The notes beneath the pieces are model-generated. The model did not search any database, was not told where the DNA came from, and saw nothing but the letters and a program-made list of their open reading frames with translations. This document shows, in pieces, positions 16,605-24,828 of a stretch of 32,878 bases of DNA (positions within the stretch are counted from its first letter, which is position 1; each line of letters begins with the position of its first letter). The stretch covers positions 1 to 32,878 of the forward strand of contig CAJTZS010000045.1 in NCBI GenBank assembly GCA_910584055.1. The letters are read 5' to 3'. The DNA comes from an uncultured Muribaculaceae bacterium. GTDB lineage: Bacteria > Bacteroidota > Bacteroidia > Bacteroidales > Muribaculaceae. Both the position numbers and the translations under genes were made by a program.

Positions 16605-16632
16605 AAAAGCGAAGTCGGGGGACTTCGCTTTT
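16605..16632 (-). terminator. Intrinsic terminator between skp and murI
   Basis: A perfect 12-bp stem (aaaagcgaagtc / gacttcgctttt) closes a 4-base G/C loop and is followed on the minus strand by a T-rich stretch (tttctttcc). It stands 22 bases after the stop of the downstream skp gene and 29 bases before murI. It should end most skp transcripts and so set a low relative level of murI mRNA. Confidence 0.8.
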
Positions 16633-16653
16633 ATGTTTTGTATATGTGGTTTC

Positions 16654-17160
16654 TTATTTAAGTCCCAGCTTTGCTTTTACAAGGGGAGTTATGTCTTCTA
16701 CAGGTGAAGCGTAGTAGAGGAGCAAATCCGGAGCGTAGTTCTGAATCATGGCGAAGCCGTTCTCTTTACCTACTGATTCTATGGCTTCCTTGATCTTCTG
16801 TGCGATAGGGGCCATGAGGGTTGACTGCTGCTGCTGGATATCCTGGTCTGCACTCTGCATGAATGTCTGGATTTTCTGCTGGTAGTCGCTGATCTCACGG
16901 GTTTTGCGCTCGCGGATTGCGGGAAGCTCGTCCTGTTTCATTTTCTGGAGCTCATCAACCATGCGTTTGTATTCATCCTCAAGACGGGTGAATTCATCCT
17001 GATATTTCTTCTGTATTTCCTGAAGTTTGGTTGTTGCTGTCGTTGTCTCCGGCATAGCGGACATGATTGTGTTAGTGTCTACGATACCGATTTTGACTGT
17101 CTGAGCAGAAGCGAACATAGGGAGAGCTACTGCTACGGCGAGTAAAATTTTCTTTAACAT
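16654..17160 (-). CDS. OmpH/Skp-family periplasmic chaperone (second copy)
   Basis: The 168-residue protein has a signal peptide (MLKKILLAVAVALPMFASAQ). The Skp core includes VKIGIVDTNTIMSAMPE at the N-terminal strand and a long charged coiled-coil arm (about 40-125, rich in Q, E, K). It then returns to the body with ENGFAMIQNYAPDLLLYYASPVEDIT. Skp trimers hold unfolded outer-membrane proteins for delivery to BamA, which is encoded just upstream with the first skp copy. The gene has its own promoter overlapping the end of the first copy, so the two may be produced at different levels. The tandem pair probably arose by duplication; they are clearly diverged in sequence. Confidence 0.93.
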   Translation of the reverse strand: MLKKILLAVAVALPMFASAQTVKIGIVDTNTIMSAMPETTTATTKLQEIQKKYQDEFTRLEDEYKRMVDELQKMKQDELPAIRERKTREISDYQQKIQTFMQSADQDIQQQQSTLMAPIAQKIKEAIESVGKENGFAMIQNYAPDLLLYYASPVEDITPLVKAKLGLK

Positions 17161-17232
17161 CTTTATTAATTATATTTTTGTTATTTCATTTGGGTTATGT
17201 AGCAAAACTAAATGAGTATCATTTTTGCAGCG

Positions 17233-17263
17233 CAAAGATAGTCAATTTATTTGGAGTATCCAA
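17233..17263 (-). promoter_or_regulatory. Promoter of the second skp gene
   Basis: On the minus strand a -33 TTG (17263-17261) is followed after 20 bases by the consensus -7 box TATCTTTG (17240-17233). The start would fall near 17227, about 66 bases ahead of the ATG at 17160. A second possible -7 box (TAGTTTTG, 17210-17203) lies just downstream. Confidence 0.6.
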
Positions 17264-17762
17264 GCTTTGCAAGGACTTCGTTGCTAACATCGATTCGAGG
17301 TGAGGCGAAGACTATGCTCTGTGACGATGCCCGGTCGAAAATAGTCATGTAACCTTTCTCTTCTGCCACAGCCTTGACAGCGTTGTAAACGTCTTCCTGA
17401 ATCGGCTGAATCAAAGCCTGACGTTTCTTGTATAGTTCTCCTTCCGGACCGAAATACTTGTAGCGAAGGTCGGTGGCCTCTTTTTCTTTCGCCACGATAG
17501 CTTCTTCCCGCTTTTTCTTCTGGTCGTCGGTCAGGAACACCATGTCGGACTGATAGTTCTTATACATCGTCTCGGCCTCTTTCGAGAGTTCGTTGACCTC
17601 TTTCTCCCAACGTTGCGAAACCTGATTGAGCTGCTCGTTCGCCATCTCATAGGAGGGGACGTTGCGCAGAATATATTCCATATCGACGAGTGCGAACTTC
17701 TGAGCCGATGCGGCGGCTACGCCAATCACGGCAAGACACAATGTGATAAATATTTTCTTCAT
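17247..17762 (-). CDS. OmpH/Skp-family periplasmic chaperone (first copy)
   Basis: The ATG at 17762 is chosen over an upstream TTG at 17783 because it begins the signal peptide directly (MKKIFITLCLAVIGVAAASA). The mature 171-residue precursor continues with QKFALVDMEYILRNVPSYE and a coiled-coil arm of about 90 residues (KEAETMYKNYQSDMVFLTDD..., KKREEAIVAKEKEATDL). It closes with KGYMTIFDRASSQSIVFASP and DVSNEVLAKLGY. It lies 72 bp after bamA in the same direction, the usual Bacteroidales arrangement, so chaperone and insertase are made together. Confidence 0.93.
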   Translation of the reverse strand: MKKIFITLCLAVIGVAAASAQKFALVDMEYILRNVPSYEMANEQLNQVSQRWEKEVNELSKEAETMYKNYQSDMVFLTDDQKKKREEAIVAKEKEATDLRYKYFGPEGELYKKRQALIQPIQEDVYNAVKAVAEEKGYMTIFDRASSQSIVFASPRIDVSNEVLAKLGYSK

Positions 17763-17834
17763 ATCTTTATTGTTTTTTGTCAATTATGACATATACCCTT
17801 TGCAAAAGTTTAATGCCTTAATGATTTTTAAGAA

Positions 17835-20519
17835 TTAAAACTCTTGGCCGAGGATGAAGTGGATCTGTGATCCTCCGCGGCGTCCCCACACCTTGTCGAA
17901 ACCGTAAGCCCAGTCGATGCCGAGATAACCGAGCACCGAGAGGTAGACACGTGCGCCGACACCGGCACTGCGCTTGAGGTTGAACGGAGAGAATTCTTTT
18001 ACGTCGTACCAGCAATTTCCTGCCTCGGCAAATGCTATGGCGTAGATGGTGGTAGAGGGCTGGAGCAGGAACGGGAAGTGCAGCTCGAAAGTGAACTTGC
18101 CATAGGCGTAGCCTTCGTAGCCCGAAGGGGTGAACTGACCGTTCTCATAACCGCGCATGGAGATTGTCTCGGTTGCATAGGTGTATGATCCCGTCATACC
18201 GTCACCTCCGAAATAGAATGTCTCAAACGGTGTCTTGATATGCTTGTTGAATGAACCGAGGAGACCAAAGTCGGCACGTGTCATCAGCACGAGAGTCCAT
18301 TTGCCGTCAGGATCTGTGAGCGGTGTGAATGTCTTGCTCTTGAAACGGAACTTCCAGTATTCTATCCAACGGTAAAGCTGACTTCTTGCAGCTTCGCGAG
18401 CCTCTGTGTTGGTATTGTTGTAGCTGGCTTCTTCCGAAAGTTTAGCCCAGTTCTTCTTACCGAAGAGCGATGCAGGTGGGGTGAGCGTCAAGTCAATCGA
18501 GAACTGCGAGCCTCGGCGCGTGTAGATGGGATTATCGATTGATGTGCGCGATAGTGTCAGCCCGAGAGTGAGCGAATTCGACGTACCGTTGCGCATGTAG
18601 TAGAGGTAATCCCAGTTCTTGAGGTAGTACCAGCGGTAGGCGAGCTGAGCCTGGAATTGGAAATAGTCGTCAGGCCATCTTAGGCGCGTTCCGAAACCAA
18701 CGCTGACACCGGCCAGCTGAAGCACCTTGTTGGGATCGTAAGCATTCTGGATGGCATACTGGGAATAATTTTGATTGTATGTATACTGGCTGTACATGGC
18801 ATATTGAAATGCATTTGCCCAACTGTCGTTGTAAAAGCTTGAGTTGATACCTGTCGAACGGCTATAATCAAGCGATACGGAGAGGGAGTTGGGACGGTTG
18901 CCTCCGAGCCATGGATCGAAGAAGGAGATGTTGTAGCTCTGGTAATACTTGGCATTGGTCTGCGCGGAGATGGAGAATGTCTGACCGTCGCCGCGCGGGA
19001 TTATACCTTTGTATGCTCCGGGGTTGAAAAGATTCTTCATCGAGAAGTTGGAGAAGGAAAGTGCCACCTGGCCGGTCACACCGGTCTGTCCCCAACCGAA
19101 TGAGAGCTGAACTTTGTCGTTGGCTTTCGATTCAAGACCGAAAACGATATCCACTGTCCCGTTTGCTTCATCCGGCTGCGGGTTGATATCCATTGTCTCC
19201 GGGTCGAAATGACCGCTGGCTGCAATTTCGCGGGCGGAGCGCATCAGTTCGGCGCGGGAGAAGAGGTCGCCCGGGCGCACGCGGAGCTCACGGCGGATAA
19301 CCTTCTCATAGAGCTGGTCATTACCATTGATGACCACCTTGTTGATACGCGCCTGCGGACCTTCGATCACGCGCATCTGGAGCGCGATGCTGTCGCCATG
19401 CACTTGCTCCTCGATCGGGATGATGGTGGAGAAGAGGTATCCATGGTCGGTATAAAGGCTCGAAACGGCGTCTTCATCCTCGCTCAGACGCTTCTTGAGC
19501 ATTTTCTGGTTATATGTCTCTCCCGGATACATGCCCAGATAGGCGTTGAGCGTCTCTGTAGGATAGACGGTGTTGCCTACCCATTCTATGTCGCTGATAT
19601 AATATTTCTTACCTTCGTCAACGGTGAGGAAAATATCCACAGATTTGTCGTCATATTTCGCCACGCTGTCGTGGGTGATCTTCGCATCGCGGTAGCCCAT
19701 TTCGTTGTATTTGTCGATGATGCGGGTGCGGTCATCGGCGAAATCGCGGTCAACAAACTTTTTCTGGCTGAATAGCTTCAGAAGGTCGCTGTTTTCGTTT
19801 GTTTTCTTCATCGTGCGCTTGATCTTACGGTCGGACATAACCTCATTGCCGTCGATATAGATCCTATGCACCTTGACCTTGCTGTTCTTGTTTACATCCA
19901 CATTCAGGATAACCTGATTCTCCTTGGAGAGGTCCGGTTGCTGGGTTATCTTGATTGCAGCGTTTTTGAAACCCTTTTTTGCGTAATAATCCTCGATGAT
20001 TTTCTTGGCCTGGGCTATGATGTTGGGAGTCAGCTGCTGACCTGACACCATGCCGAGACGCTGTTCGATATCCTTTTTCTCGCCGCTTTTCACTCCGGTA
20101 AAAGTCATTTCCGACATTCGGGGCTGCTGCTCAAGGGCGATTTCAAGCCACACCTTGTCGCCGGCGATCTTGTCAACGTTTATCTGCACCTTCGAATATA
20201 GTCCCTGACGCCAGAAGCGCTTAACCGCCGCCGTGATGTCGTCGCCGGGAATCTCCACACGGTCGCCCACCGAGAGTCCGGAATACCCGATGATGAGGTA
20301 ATCATCGGAAGAGGGGACACCTGTCACCCTGATGTCAGCAATCTCATAGGTCTTCGGTATGGGAGAATATACGATGTCGGGATTGAAGACCGTGTCCACA
20401 GCGGATGCCGGTTTTATATCGAGGGCTGACGCCGCGGCTGCCATGCCGAGGCAAAGGAGAGTCATTAATGTCTTTTCCAGATGTTTCATATATGTTCGAA
20501 GGAATCGAAAAATCATCAT
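17835..20519 (-). CDS. bamA: Outer-membrane protein assembly factor BamA
   Basis: BamA is the outer-membrane insertase for beta-barrel proteins. The 894-residue length fits Bacteroidetes BamA. After the signal sequence come five POTRA domains (about 45-430; for example DIRVTGVPSSDDYLIIGYSGLSVGD and INKVVINGNDQLYEKVIRRELRVRPGD). The Omp85 barrel (about 450-894) has the conserved loop-6 motif ISMRGYENGQ and a C-terminal aromatic (HFILGQEF). I use the paired ATGs at 20519/20516, nine bases after the uppS stop. An in-frame ATG at 20489 would give a cleaner signal peptide (MKHLEKTLMTLLCLGMAAAA) and may be the true start. Neighbours are uppS upstream and two skp genes downstream. Confidence 0.96.
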   Translation of the reverse strand: MMIFRFLRTYMKHLEKTLMTLLCLGMAAAASALDIKPASAVDTVFNPDIVYSPIPKTYEIADIRVTGVPSSDDYLIIGYSGLSVGDRVEIPGDDITAAVKRFWRQGLYSKVQINVDKIAGDKVWLEIALEQQPRMSEMTFTGVKSGEKKDIEQRLGMVSGQQLTPNIIAQAKKIIEDYYAKKGFKNAAIKITQQPDLSKENQVILNVDVNKNSKVKVHRIYIDGNEVMSDRKIKRTMKKTNENSDLLKLFSQKKFVDRDFADDRTRIIDKYNEMGYRDAKITHDSVAKYDDKSVDIFLTVDEGKKYYISDIEWVGNTVYPTETLNAYLGMYPGETYNQKMLKKRLSEDEDAVSSLYTDHGYLFSTIIPIEEQVHGDSIALQMRVIEGPQARINKVVINGNDQLYEKVIRRELRVRPGDLFSRAELMRSAREIAASGHFDPETMDINPQPDEANGTVDIVFGLESKANDKVQLSFGWGQTGVTGQVALSFSNFSMKNLFNPGAYKGIIPRGDGQTFSISAQTNAKYYQSYNISFFDPWLGGNRPNSLSVSLDYSRSTGINSSFYNDSWANAFQYAMYSQYTYNQNYSQYAIQNAYDPNKVLQLAGVSVGFGTRLRWPDDYFQFQAQLAYRWYYLKNWDYLYYMRNGTSNSLTLGLTLSRTSIDNPIYTRRGSQFSIDLTLTPPASLFGKKNWAKLSEEASYNNTNTEAREAARSQLYRWIEYWKFRFKSKTFTPLTDPDGKWTLVLMTRADFGLLGSFNKHIKTPFETFYFGGDGMTGSYTYATETISMRGYENGQFTPSGYEGYAYGKFTFELHFPFLLQPSTTIYAIAFAEAGNCWYDVKEFSPFNLKRSAGVGARVYLSVLGYLGIDWAYGFDKVWGRRGGSQIHFILGQEF

Positions 20520-20528
20520 AAATAGAGT

Positions 20529-21302
20529 TTATATTGTGGATTTCACCTGATCGGAAGTCTTCCCGAAACGCCTCTCGCGGCTTTGATAATCAATCAATGC
20601 GTCAAGGTATGCGCTGTTGTCGAAATCCGGCCACAGCACATCGGTGAAATATAGTTCGCTGTATGCAATCTGCCAGAGGAGAAAGTTGGAAATGCGTTGC
20701 TCGCCGCCGGTGCGGATCAGTAGGTCCGGGTCGGGGATCGTGCGGGTGGAAAGATGGTCGCAGACTGTCTTCTCGTCGATCGAGGCCGGATCGATTTCCC
20801 CTTTTTGTGCCATTTCCGCTATCTCGCGGGCTGTCCGTGTTATTTCCCAGCGAGATGAATAGCTGAGGCATAACAGGAGGTTTAACCCCGTGCAGTCGGC
20901 GGTCTCCCTCACTCCATCGAGAAGGCTCTCCCTTACTTCTGCAGGGAGTCTGTCGGTCTCGCCGAGGATATGGATTTTCACATTGTTTGCCTTCAACTCA
21001 GGGGTCTCGCGCCGGATTGTCCAGCCGATGAGATGCATGAGCGTATCCACTTCCGCCTGCGGGCGGTTCCAGTTTTCGGTGGAGAAGGCATAGAGTGTGA
21101 GGTATTTGATACCGAGGTCGGAGGAGAAGCGGGTGATGCGGTTCACGCTGTTCACGCCTTCGGCATGACCGTCGCTGCGCTCGCGCGCCCGCTGACGTGC
21201 CCACCTGCCGTTGCCGTCCATGATTATTGCCACATGCCGCGGCAGCCTGTCAAGGTCGAGCTTCTGCATCTTTTTCTCTATTTCCTCCATGTTGTCGGTC
21301 AT
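20529..21302 (-). CDS. uppS: Isoprenyl transferase (undecaprenyl diphosphate synthase)
   Basis: This cytoplasmic cis-prenyltransferase extends farnesyl diphosphate with isopentenyl diphosphate to make the C55 lipid carrier for cell-wall and surface glycans. The 257-residue protein shows HVAIIMDGNGRWA (catalytic Asp29 with Gly30, Asn31, Arg33), YLTLYAFSTENWNRP, DLLIRTGGEQRISNFLLWQIAY and the ELYFTDVLWPDF region. These are all family signatures. An alternative start at the second Met (21290) is possible. It sits between the DUF6089 gene and bamA. Confidence 0.97.
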   Translation of the reverse strand: MTDNMEEIEKKMQKLDLDRLPRHVAIIMDGNGRWARQRARERSDGHAEGVNSVNRITRFSSDLGIKYLTLYAFSTENWNRPQAEVDTLMHLIGWTIRRETPELKANNVKIHILGETDRLPAEVRESLLDGVRETADCTGLNLLLCLSYSSRWEITRTAREIAEMAQKGEIDPASIDEKTVCDHLSTRTIPDPDLLIRTGGEQRISNFLLWQIAYSELYFTDVLWPDFDNSAYLDALIDYQSRERRFGKTSDQVKSTI

Positions 21303-21326
21303 ATGTCGGTCATATATTGTTTTGTG

Positions 21327-21346
21327 TAAACGGCGGTAGCCGTTTA
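21327..21346. other. Perfect 8-bp hairpin upstream of uppS
   Basis: taaacggc (21327-21334) and gccgttta (21339-21346) pair around a 4-base loop, in the 51-bp gap between the DUF6089 stop and uppS. No U-tract follows on either strand, so it is not a classic terminator. It may be an mRNA-processing or stability stem. Confidence 0.4.
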
Positions 21347-21353
21347 TCTTATG

Positions 21354-22043
21354 TCAGTCTTTATAATTGCAAACGGCGCATCGTTTGCTGAATTCATAAC
21401 TTATGGTTATGCTCATGGTGGAATACCAGTCGGTATTCTTCATGAACGAGCTTTTTATTCCATACGGATCCTTGAGCGCCTCGCCGTCGAGCCTGTCGGT
21501 GAATGTCTTTTTCATCAGAAATTCAAAACCGATGTTCCAACGCTCTGAAATTTTGTATTTCACCCCCACCCCTAACGGGATATTGAAAGCGGCTCCGGTT
21601 TTACCGTCAACGCTCCAGAGCGTCATCCCGATTCCTGCCGCGATATAGGGAGATATCCGCTTCAGTTTGCGGTAGGTCTCACCCATGCCGTAGTTGAAGA
21701 AATTGAATTCCACCATCTCTCCGAGTTCGTAGAAGGTAGTGGAGAATTTATATGTCTCCCCTCCGGGAAACACATTGGTCATCTGGGAGGAATCGCCTCG
21801 GAGATTTCCGGTATAGAAATTCGTCTTGAATGCCCATCGGGGATTGGCGATGTAGCGGAACAGCGCTTCAAAATCCCATCCGGGGTTGCCCCATAGATTG
21901 GCGGTGTTGGCGTCTCCGAGATATCCGGTCATTCCCACTCCCGCCCCGATGTCGAAGCGGTAATCTTCCTGCGCTTTACCTTTCAGCGGTATCAGCGACA
22001 GAAAGATGGTGAGGATGAAGGATATTCCAAGCCTGCGGTTCAC
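21354..22043 (-). CDS. DUF6089-family outer-membrane beta-barrel protein
   Basis: The 229-residue product starts at a GTG (22043), four bases after the stop of the DUF6242 gene, so the two are probably coupled. The signal peptide (NRRLGISFILTIFLSLIPLKGKAQ) is followed by alternating beta strands typical of a small eight-stranded barrel. Segments such as FDIGAGVGMTGYLGDANTANLW, YIANPRWAFKTNFYTG and MSITISYEF are visible. DUF6089 is found beside uppS-bamA across Bacteroidales. Its function is not known to me; context suggests envelope assembly. The short Cys-containing end after the last strand (KRCAVCNYKD) is unusual for a barrel, which normally ends in an aromatic. Confidence 0.8.
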   Translation of the reverse strand: MNRRLGISFILTIFLSLIPLKGKAQEDYRFDIGAGVGMTGYLGDANTANLWGNPGWDFEALFRYIANPRWAFKTNFYTGNLRGDSSQMTNVFPGGETYKFSTTFYELGEMVEFNFFNYGMGETYRKLKRISPYIAAGIGMTLWSVDGKTGAAFNIPLGVGVKYKISERWNIGFEFLMKKTFTDRLDGEALKDPYGIKSSFMKNTDWYSTMSITISYEFSKRCAVCNYKD

Positions 22044-22047
22044 GGCG

Positions 22048-23547
22048 TCAGATCACTGGGGTGAAGGAGAGACGTGCCAGCACGCCGCGCCAGATTGTGT
22101 TGTAAAGATTGCCCTGCGGATCAAATCCCCCGATGAGGTAGATGTAAGGACAGTCCCAGTAAATAATGTCGCCGTCGACCTCTACGTTGTGGGAGCGGCG
22201 TGCGGCTTTTTTCCATGCATCGGATAGGAGAGCCTTCTTGCGTGTGGTCATCACGACGTTGTCGCAACCGGTCATGGTGGGAATTTCTTTGGGAAGCTGG
22301 AGCAGTTCGCTGCCTGGTCCCCAGTTCACGCCGTTGTCGTAGGAGATGTACACCGTGCGGTTGAGCGAGCCGTCTGTCTTGGTGCCTCCGATAATCATCC
22401 ATACAGGATATTCCGTTTGCGTCCAGCTGGATGAAGTGAACCTGTAGCCGTAATAGGGGATTATGGAAGCTCCTTCCACAGCCGGGATTCCGCCTTCCGC
22501 AAGCTTTATCCAGTTATATCCGTCGAAGGCCCATGTCGCGTTGGAAAGAGAGCCGTCGGCGCATGTTCCACCCGCAAAGAAACCTACCGGCGAAGAAGTC
22601 CACTGGTTGGCGAGAATTACGAAGTTGGAATAGCCCGATACGGGGAATTTACTGTCAATTGTCGTGACATTCAAGTTCTTAAGGGGATATTGGGCATATT
22701 CAAGACCGTTTGCTCCGTTTTTAAGACCGATTGCCGTGTCGAGATATGCGCCGAGCATTGCCTGCCATGTTTCGCCGGTGGCAGTCCAGCTGGTGCCGTC
22801 GGTGCTCTGATACATCCTGCCGTTGTCGGCGAGTATCATGATGCTTGATGTTGTGGCGCAGAGTGAACGCACATCGGGTGTGAAAGGGAACGTCACTGCG
22901 ACTTTCTGCCATTCCCCGTCGAAAAGATTATTGGAAGATGCAAAAGTGTAGGTGCCGTCGTTTTCTTCGATAAGCGATATTGCCCTGCCATTGAAGTCGA
23001 GACTCTTCTGATTGCGCGGATCGGCAAGACGCGACGGAAGTTTCGACAATGCCTTGTCGCCCCATACAAGCGAGTCTGTTTTCTCTTTATGCACGTTTAC
23101 CTTGATACGGTATGTGCGTGAGAGTTTGTCATCATCGGTGGAAAGGGTGAGCGTAACCTTGCCTGTGAAGTCGATGGAATCGGAAGGTGAAGTGAGGTAG
23201 TCAACTTCTCCTGTGCGTGTCTGCCCTTCCTCCATTTTCAGAGTGGCTTTGGTGACATAGCTCGAATATTTGATCGATGTGACGAGCTTGTCGATTTTTG
23301 TGCCGAGGGGGAGTGAGTCTGCATTGAAGATTACCCCGTTTTCAAGATCTATTGAGAAGAAAACGGAATCAAGGTTTTCCATAACCTTGTCGTCTTCGTT
23401 AAGGGTAAATGCTGTCACCGCCACATTCGACGGGGTGAGATAAATCTCCACTTCTTCTGTCTTTTCGTTGCAGGATACGGTCGCAAGCATTGCGATGCCT
23501 GCCAGAAGGCAGCCGGTAAAACGGCGGAATTTATTGAGTAGCTTCAC
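22048..23547 (-). CDS. DUF6242-like lipoprotein with kelch/beta-propeller-like repeats
   Basis: I place the start at a GTG (23547). It directly begins a lipoprotein signal (KLLNKFRRFTGCLLAGIAM then LATVSC, Cys26), and a promoter box lies at 23630-23623, which rules out the longer open frame to 23634. The 499-residue product has a beta-sandwich N-terminal part (about 30-165, EIYLTPSNVAVTAFTLNED, KVTLTLSTDDDKLSRTYRIKV). A propeller-like C-terminal part follows, with recurring elements such as MYQSTDGTSWTATG, YISYDNGVNWGPG and PYIYLIGGFDPQGNLYNTIW. These resemble kelch or BNR repeats. The label DUF6242 is from memory. The likely location is an outer-membrane lipoprotein; the ligand and role are unknown. 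Confidence 0.75.
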   Translation of the reverse strand: MKLLNKFRRFTGCLLAGIAMLATVSCNEKTEEVEIYLTPSNVAVTAFTLNEDDKVMENLDSVFFSIDLENGVIFNADSLPLGTKIDKLVTSIKYSSYVTKATLKMEEGQTRTGEVDYLTSPSDSIDFTGKVTLTLSTDDDKLSRTYRIKVNVHKEKTDSLVWGDKALSKLPSRLADPRNQKSLDFNGRAISLIEENDGTYTFASSNNLFDGEWQKVAVTFPFTPDVRSLCATTSSIMILADNGRMYQSTDGTSWTATGETWQAMLGAYLDTAIGLKNGANGLEYAQYPLKNLNVTTIDSKFPVSGYSNFVILANQWTSSPVGFFAGGTCADGSLSNATWAFDGYNWIKLAEGGIPAVEGASIIPYYGYRFTSSSWTQTEYPVWMIIGGTKTDGSLNRTVYISYDNGVNWGPGSELLQLPKEIPTMTGCDNVVMTTRKKALLSDAWKKAARRSHNVEVDGDIIYWDCPYIYLIGGFDPQGNLYNTIWRGVLARLSFTPVI

Positions 23548-23622
23548 TTTGTTATTGTTTGCTTGTATGATGTTTACCAGCCACGAGCACGCCAATGCAC
23601 CCGGGCATGATGTTTCAACTTG

Positions 23623-23657
23623 CAAATTTAGCATTTCTTGGGGAATAATTCGGCAAA
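23623..23657 (-). promoter_or_regulatory. Candidate promoter of the DUF6242-DUF6089-uppS-bamA run
   Basis: On the minus strand a TTTG (23657-23654) precedes a TAnnTTTG box (TAAATTTG, 23630-23623) by 23 bases, slightly longer than the usual 19-21. The start would fall near 23616, about 70 bases ahead of the GTG at 23547. Confidence 0.45.
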
Positions 23658-23712
23658 AAGAGCTGTGATTTTCAAAATTAAATCATTTTTAATAAGTTTT
23701 AAGCATTTGGGT

Positions 23713-23783
23713 GGGGCGGTATAGGGCGGTATAGGGCGGGATGGGACTTTATGGGGCTGGGGATATGACGGGGATTATCGGGG
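23713..23783 (+). other. G-quadruplex-forming G-rich spacer between ribD and the DUF6242 gene
   Basis: Runs of three or four G occur at 713-716, 724-726, 734-736, 738-740, 743-745, 753-756, 759-762, 770-773 and 780-783 (add 23000). The first four have loops of 7, 7 and 1 bases, which satisfies the classic G3+N1-7 rule. The unit gggcggtata is repeated in tandem. The G-rich strand is the template strand for the minus-strand genes here. Confidence 0.7.
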
Positions 23784-24782
23784 AGAGATGAGACGGATAA
23801 GGGTGTTTTCCCGGATCTTGCGGTTTTCAACCGGTATCAGGCCGGAGGGGAGCGCAGGGGCGCATACGCCGTTCCGAAGAAGCTTCGGGGAGATTTCCAT
23901 ACGGATTTCATCGAAGAGGTTTATGTCGATGAAGCTACGGAGGGTCTCGGCTCCACCTTCCACCATCAGCGATGTTATGCCGTGGTGTGAATACAGGTAC
24001 GATATGTTATCCCCAAGGGTCTTTGACGGGTCGAGAACGATAGGATTGCGTTGCATCACTGCGGCGTCTTCAGGAATTTTGTCGGAAGGAAAGATAACCG
24101 GTCGCGGGGAGTGCCCGGGATAGAGCCGGGTCGTGAGTGAAGGGTTGTCGCAGAGGATTGTATTGGTGCCTGCGAGAATGGCATCTGCAAGTGACCGTTC
24201 GCGATGCATCTCAACGAGGCTTAAGGGATTCGACAGTCTCACCGGTATCGGTTTCCCTTCGTTGTCTGCGCCGGCGATGAAACCGTCTGCGCTTTGTGCC
24301 CATTTCAGCTGAATGTATGGACGATGGAGGGTATGGGCGGTTATAAATCTTATGTTCAAGGCACGGCATTCATCTTCCAGGACATTCTCAACAACTTCGA
24401 TTCCCGCTTCGCGAAGCATGCGCACTCCGCGTCCGCTTACCTCTTTGAAAGGATCGCACATGCCGATTACGACTCTTTTCAGCCGCTTTTCAATCAGCAG
24501 TTTGCTGCATGGAGGAGTCTTGCCGTAATGCGAACATGGCTCAAGCGACACGTATATAGATGAGTCAGGCAGCAGATGCTCGTCTTCGGGGCGTACTGAT
24601 GCCACTGCGTTTACTTCGGCGTGAGGGCCTCCGTAGCGGCGATGCCATCCTTCGCCGATGATCCTACCGTCCGGACTTACTATCACTGCGCCGACCATCG
24701 GGTTCGGGGAAACGAATCCCGCTCCGTGCCGGGCGAGTTCAAGTGCCCGCCTCATATATTTCTCATCAACCGTATCACCCAT
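23775..24782 (-). CDS. ribD: Bifunctional riboflavin biosynthesis deaminase/reductase RibD
   Basis: RibD catalyses the second and third steps of riboflavin synthesis: deamination of the pyrimidine, then reduction of its ribosyl side chain. The 335-residue length matches the two-domain form. The N-terminal cytidine-deaminase-like domain (about 1-145) has SPNPMVGAVIV, the zinc motif HAE (His54, Glu56) and PCSHYGKTPPC (Cys83, Cys92). The C-terminal reductase (about 150-335) begins PYIQLKWAQSADGFIA, with SLADAILAGTNTILCDNPSLT and LMVEGGAETL, which bind substrate and NADPH. It lies 46 bp after the DUF4421 gene, separated by AT-rich repeats. Confidence 0.96.
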   Translation of the reverse strand: MGDTVDEKYMRRALELARHGAGFVSPNPMVGAVIVSPDGRIIGEGWHRRYGGPHAEVNAVASVRPEDEHLLPDSSIYVSLEPCSHYGKTPPCSKLLIEKRLKRVVIGMCDPFKEVSGRGVRMLREAGIEVVENVLEDECRALNIRFITAHTLHRPYIQLKWAQSADGFIAGADNEGKPIPVRLSNPLSLVEMHRERSLADAILAGTNTILCDNPSLTTRLYPGHSPRPVIFPSDKIPEDAAVMQRNPIVLDPSKTLGDNISYLYSHHGITSLMVEGGAETLRSFIDINLFDEIRMEISPKLLRNGVCAPALPSGLIPVENRKIRENTLIRLISPR

Positions 24783-24828
24783 AATTTAATTACACATTCA
24801 ACATTCAACATTACACATTAAACATTAA
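24783..24828. repeat. AT-rich TTACACATT/AACATT repeats
   Basis: The 46-bp gap between the DUF4421 stop and the ribD start is made almost entirely of degenerate 7-10-base units such as acacattcaacattcaac and attacacatta. The same units recur at 29602-29723. Confidence 0.6.

Noticed and set aside
23548..23634. N-terminal extension of the DUF6242 lipoprotein
   Set aside because: It would put the signal peptide 30 residues inside the protein and place the start codon upstream of a good -7 box; the GTG at 23547 fits better.
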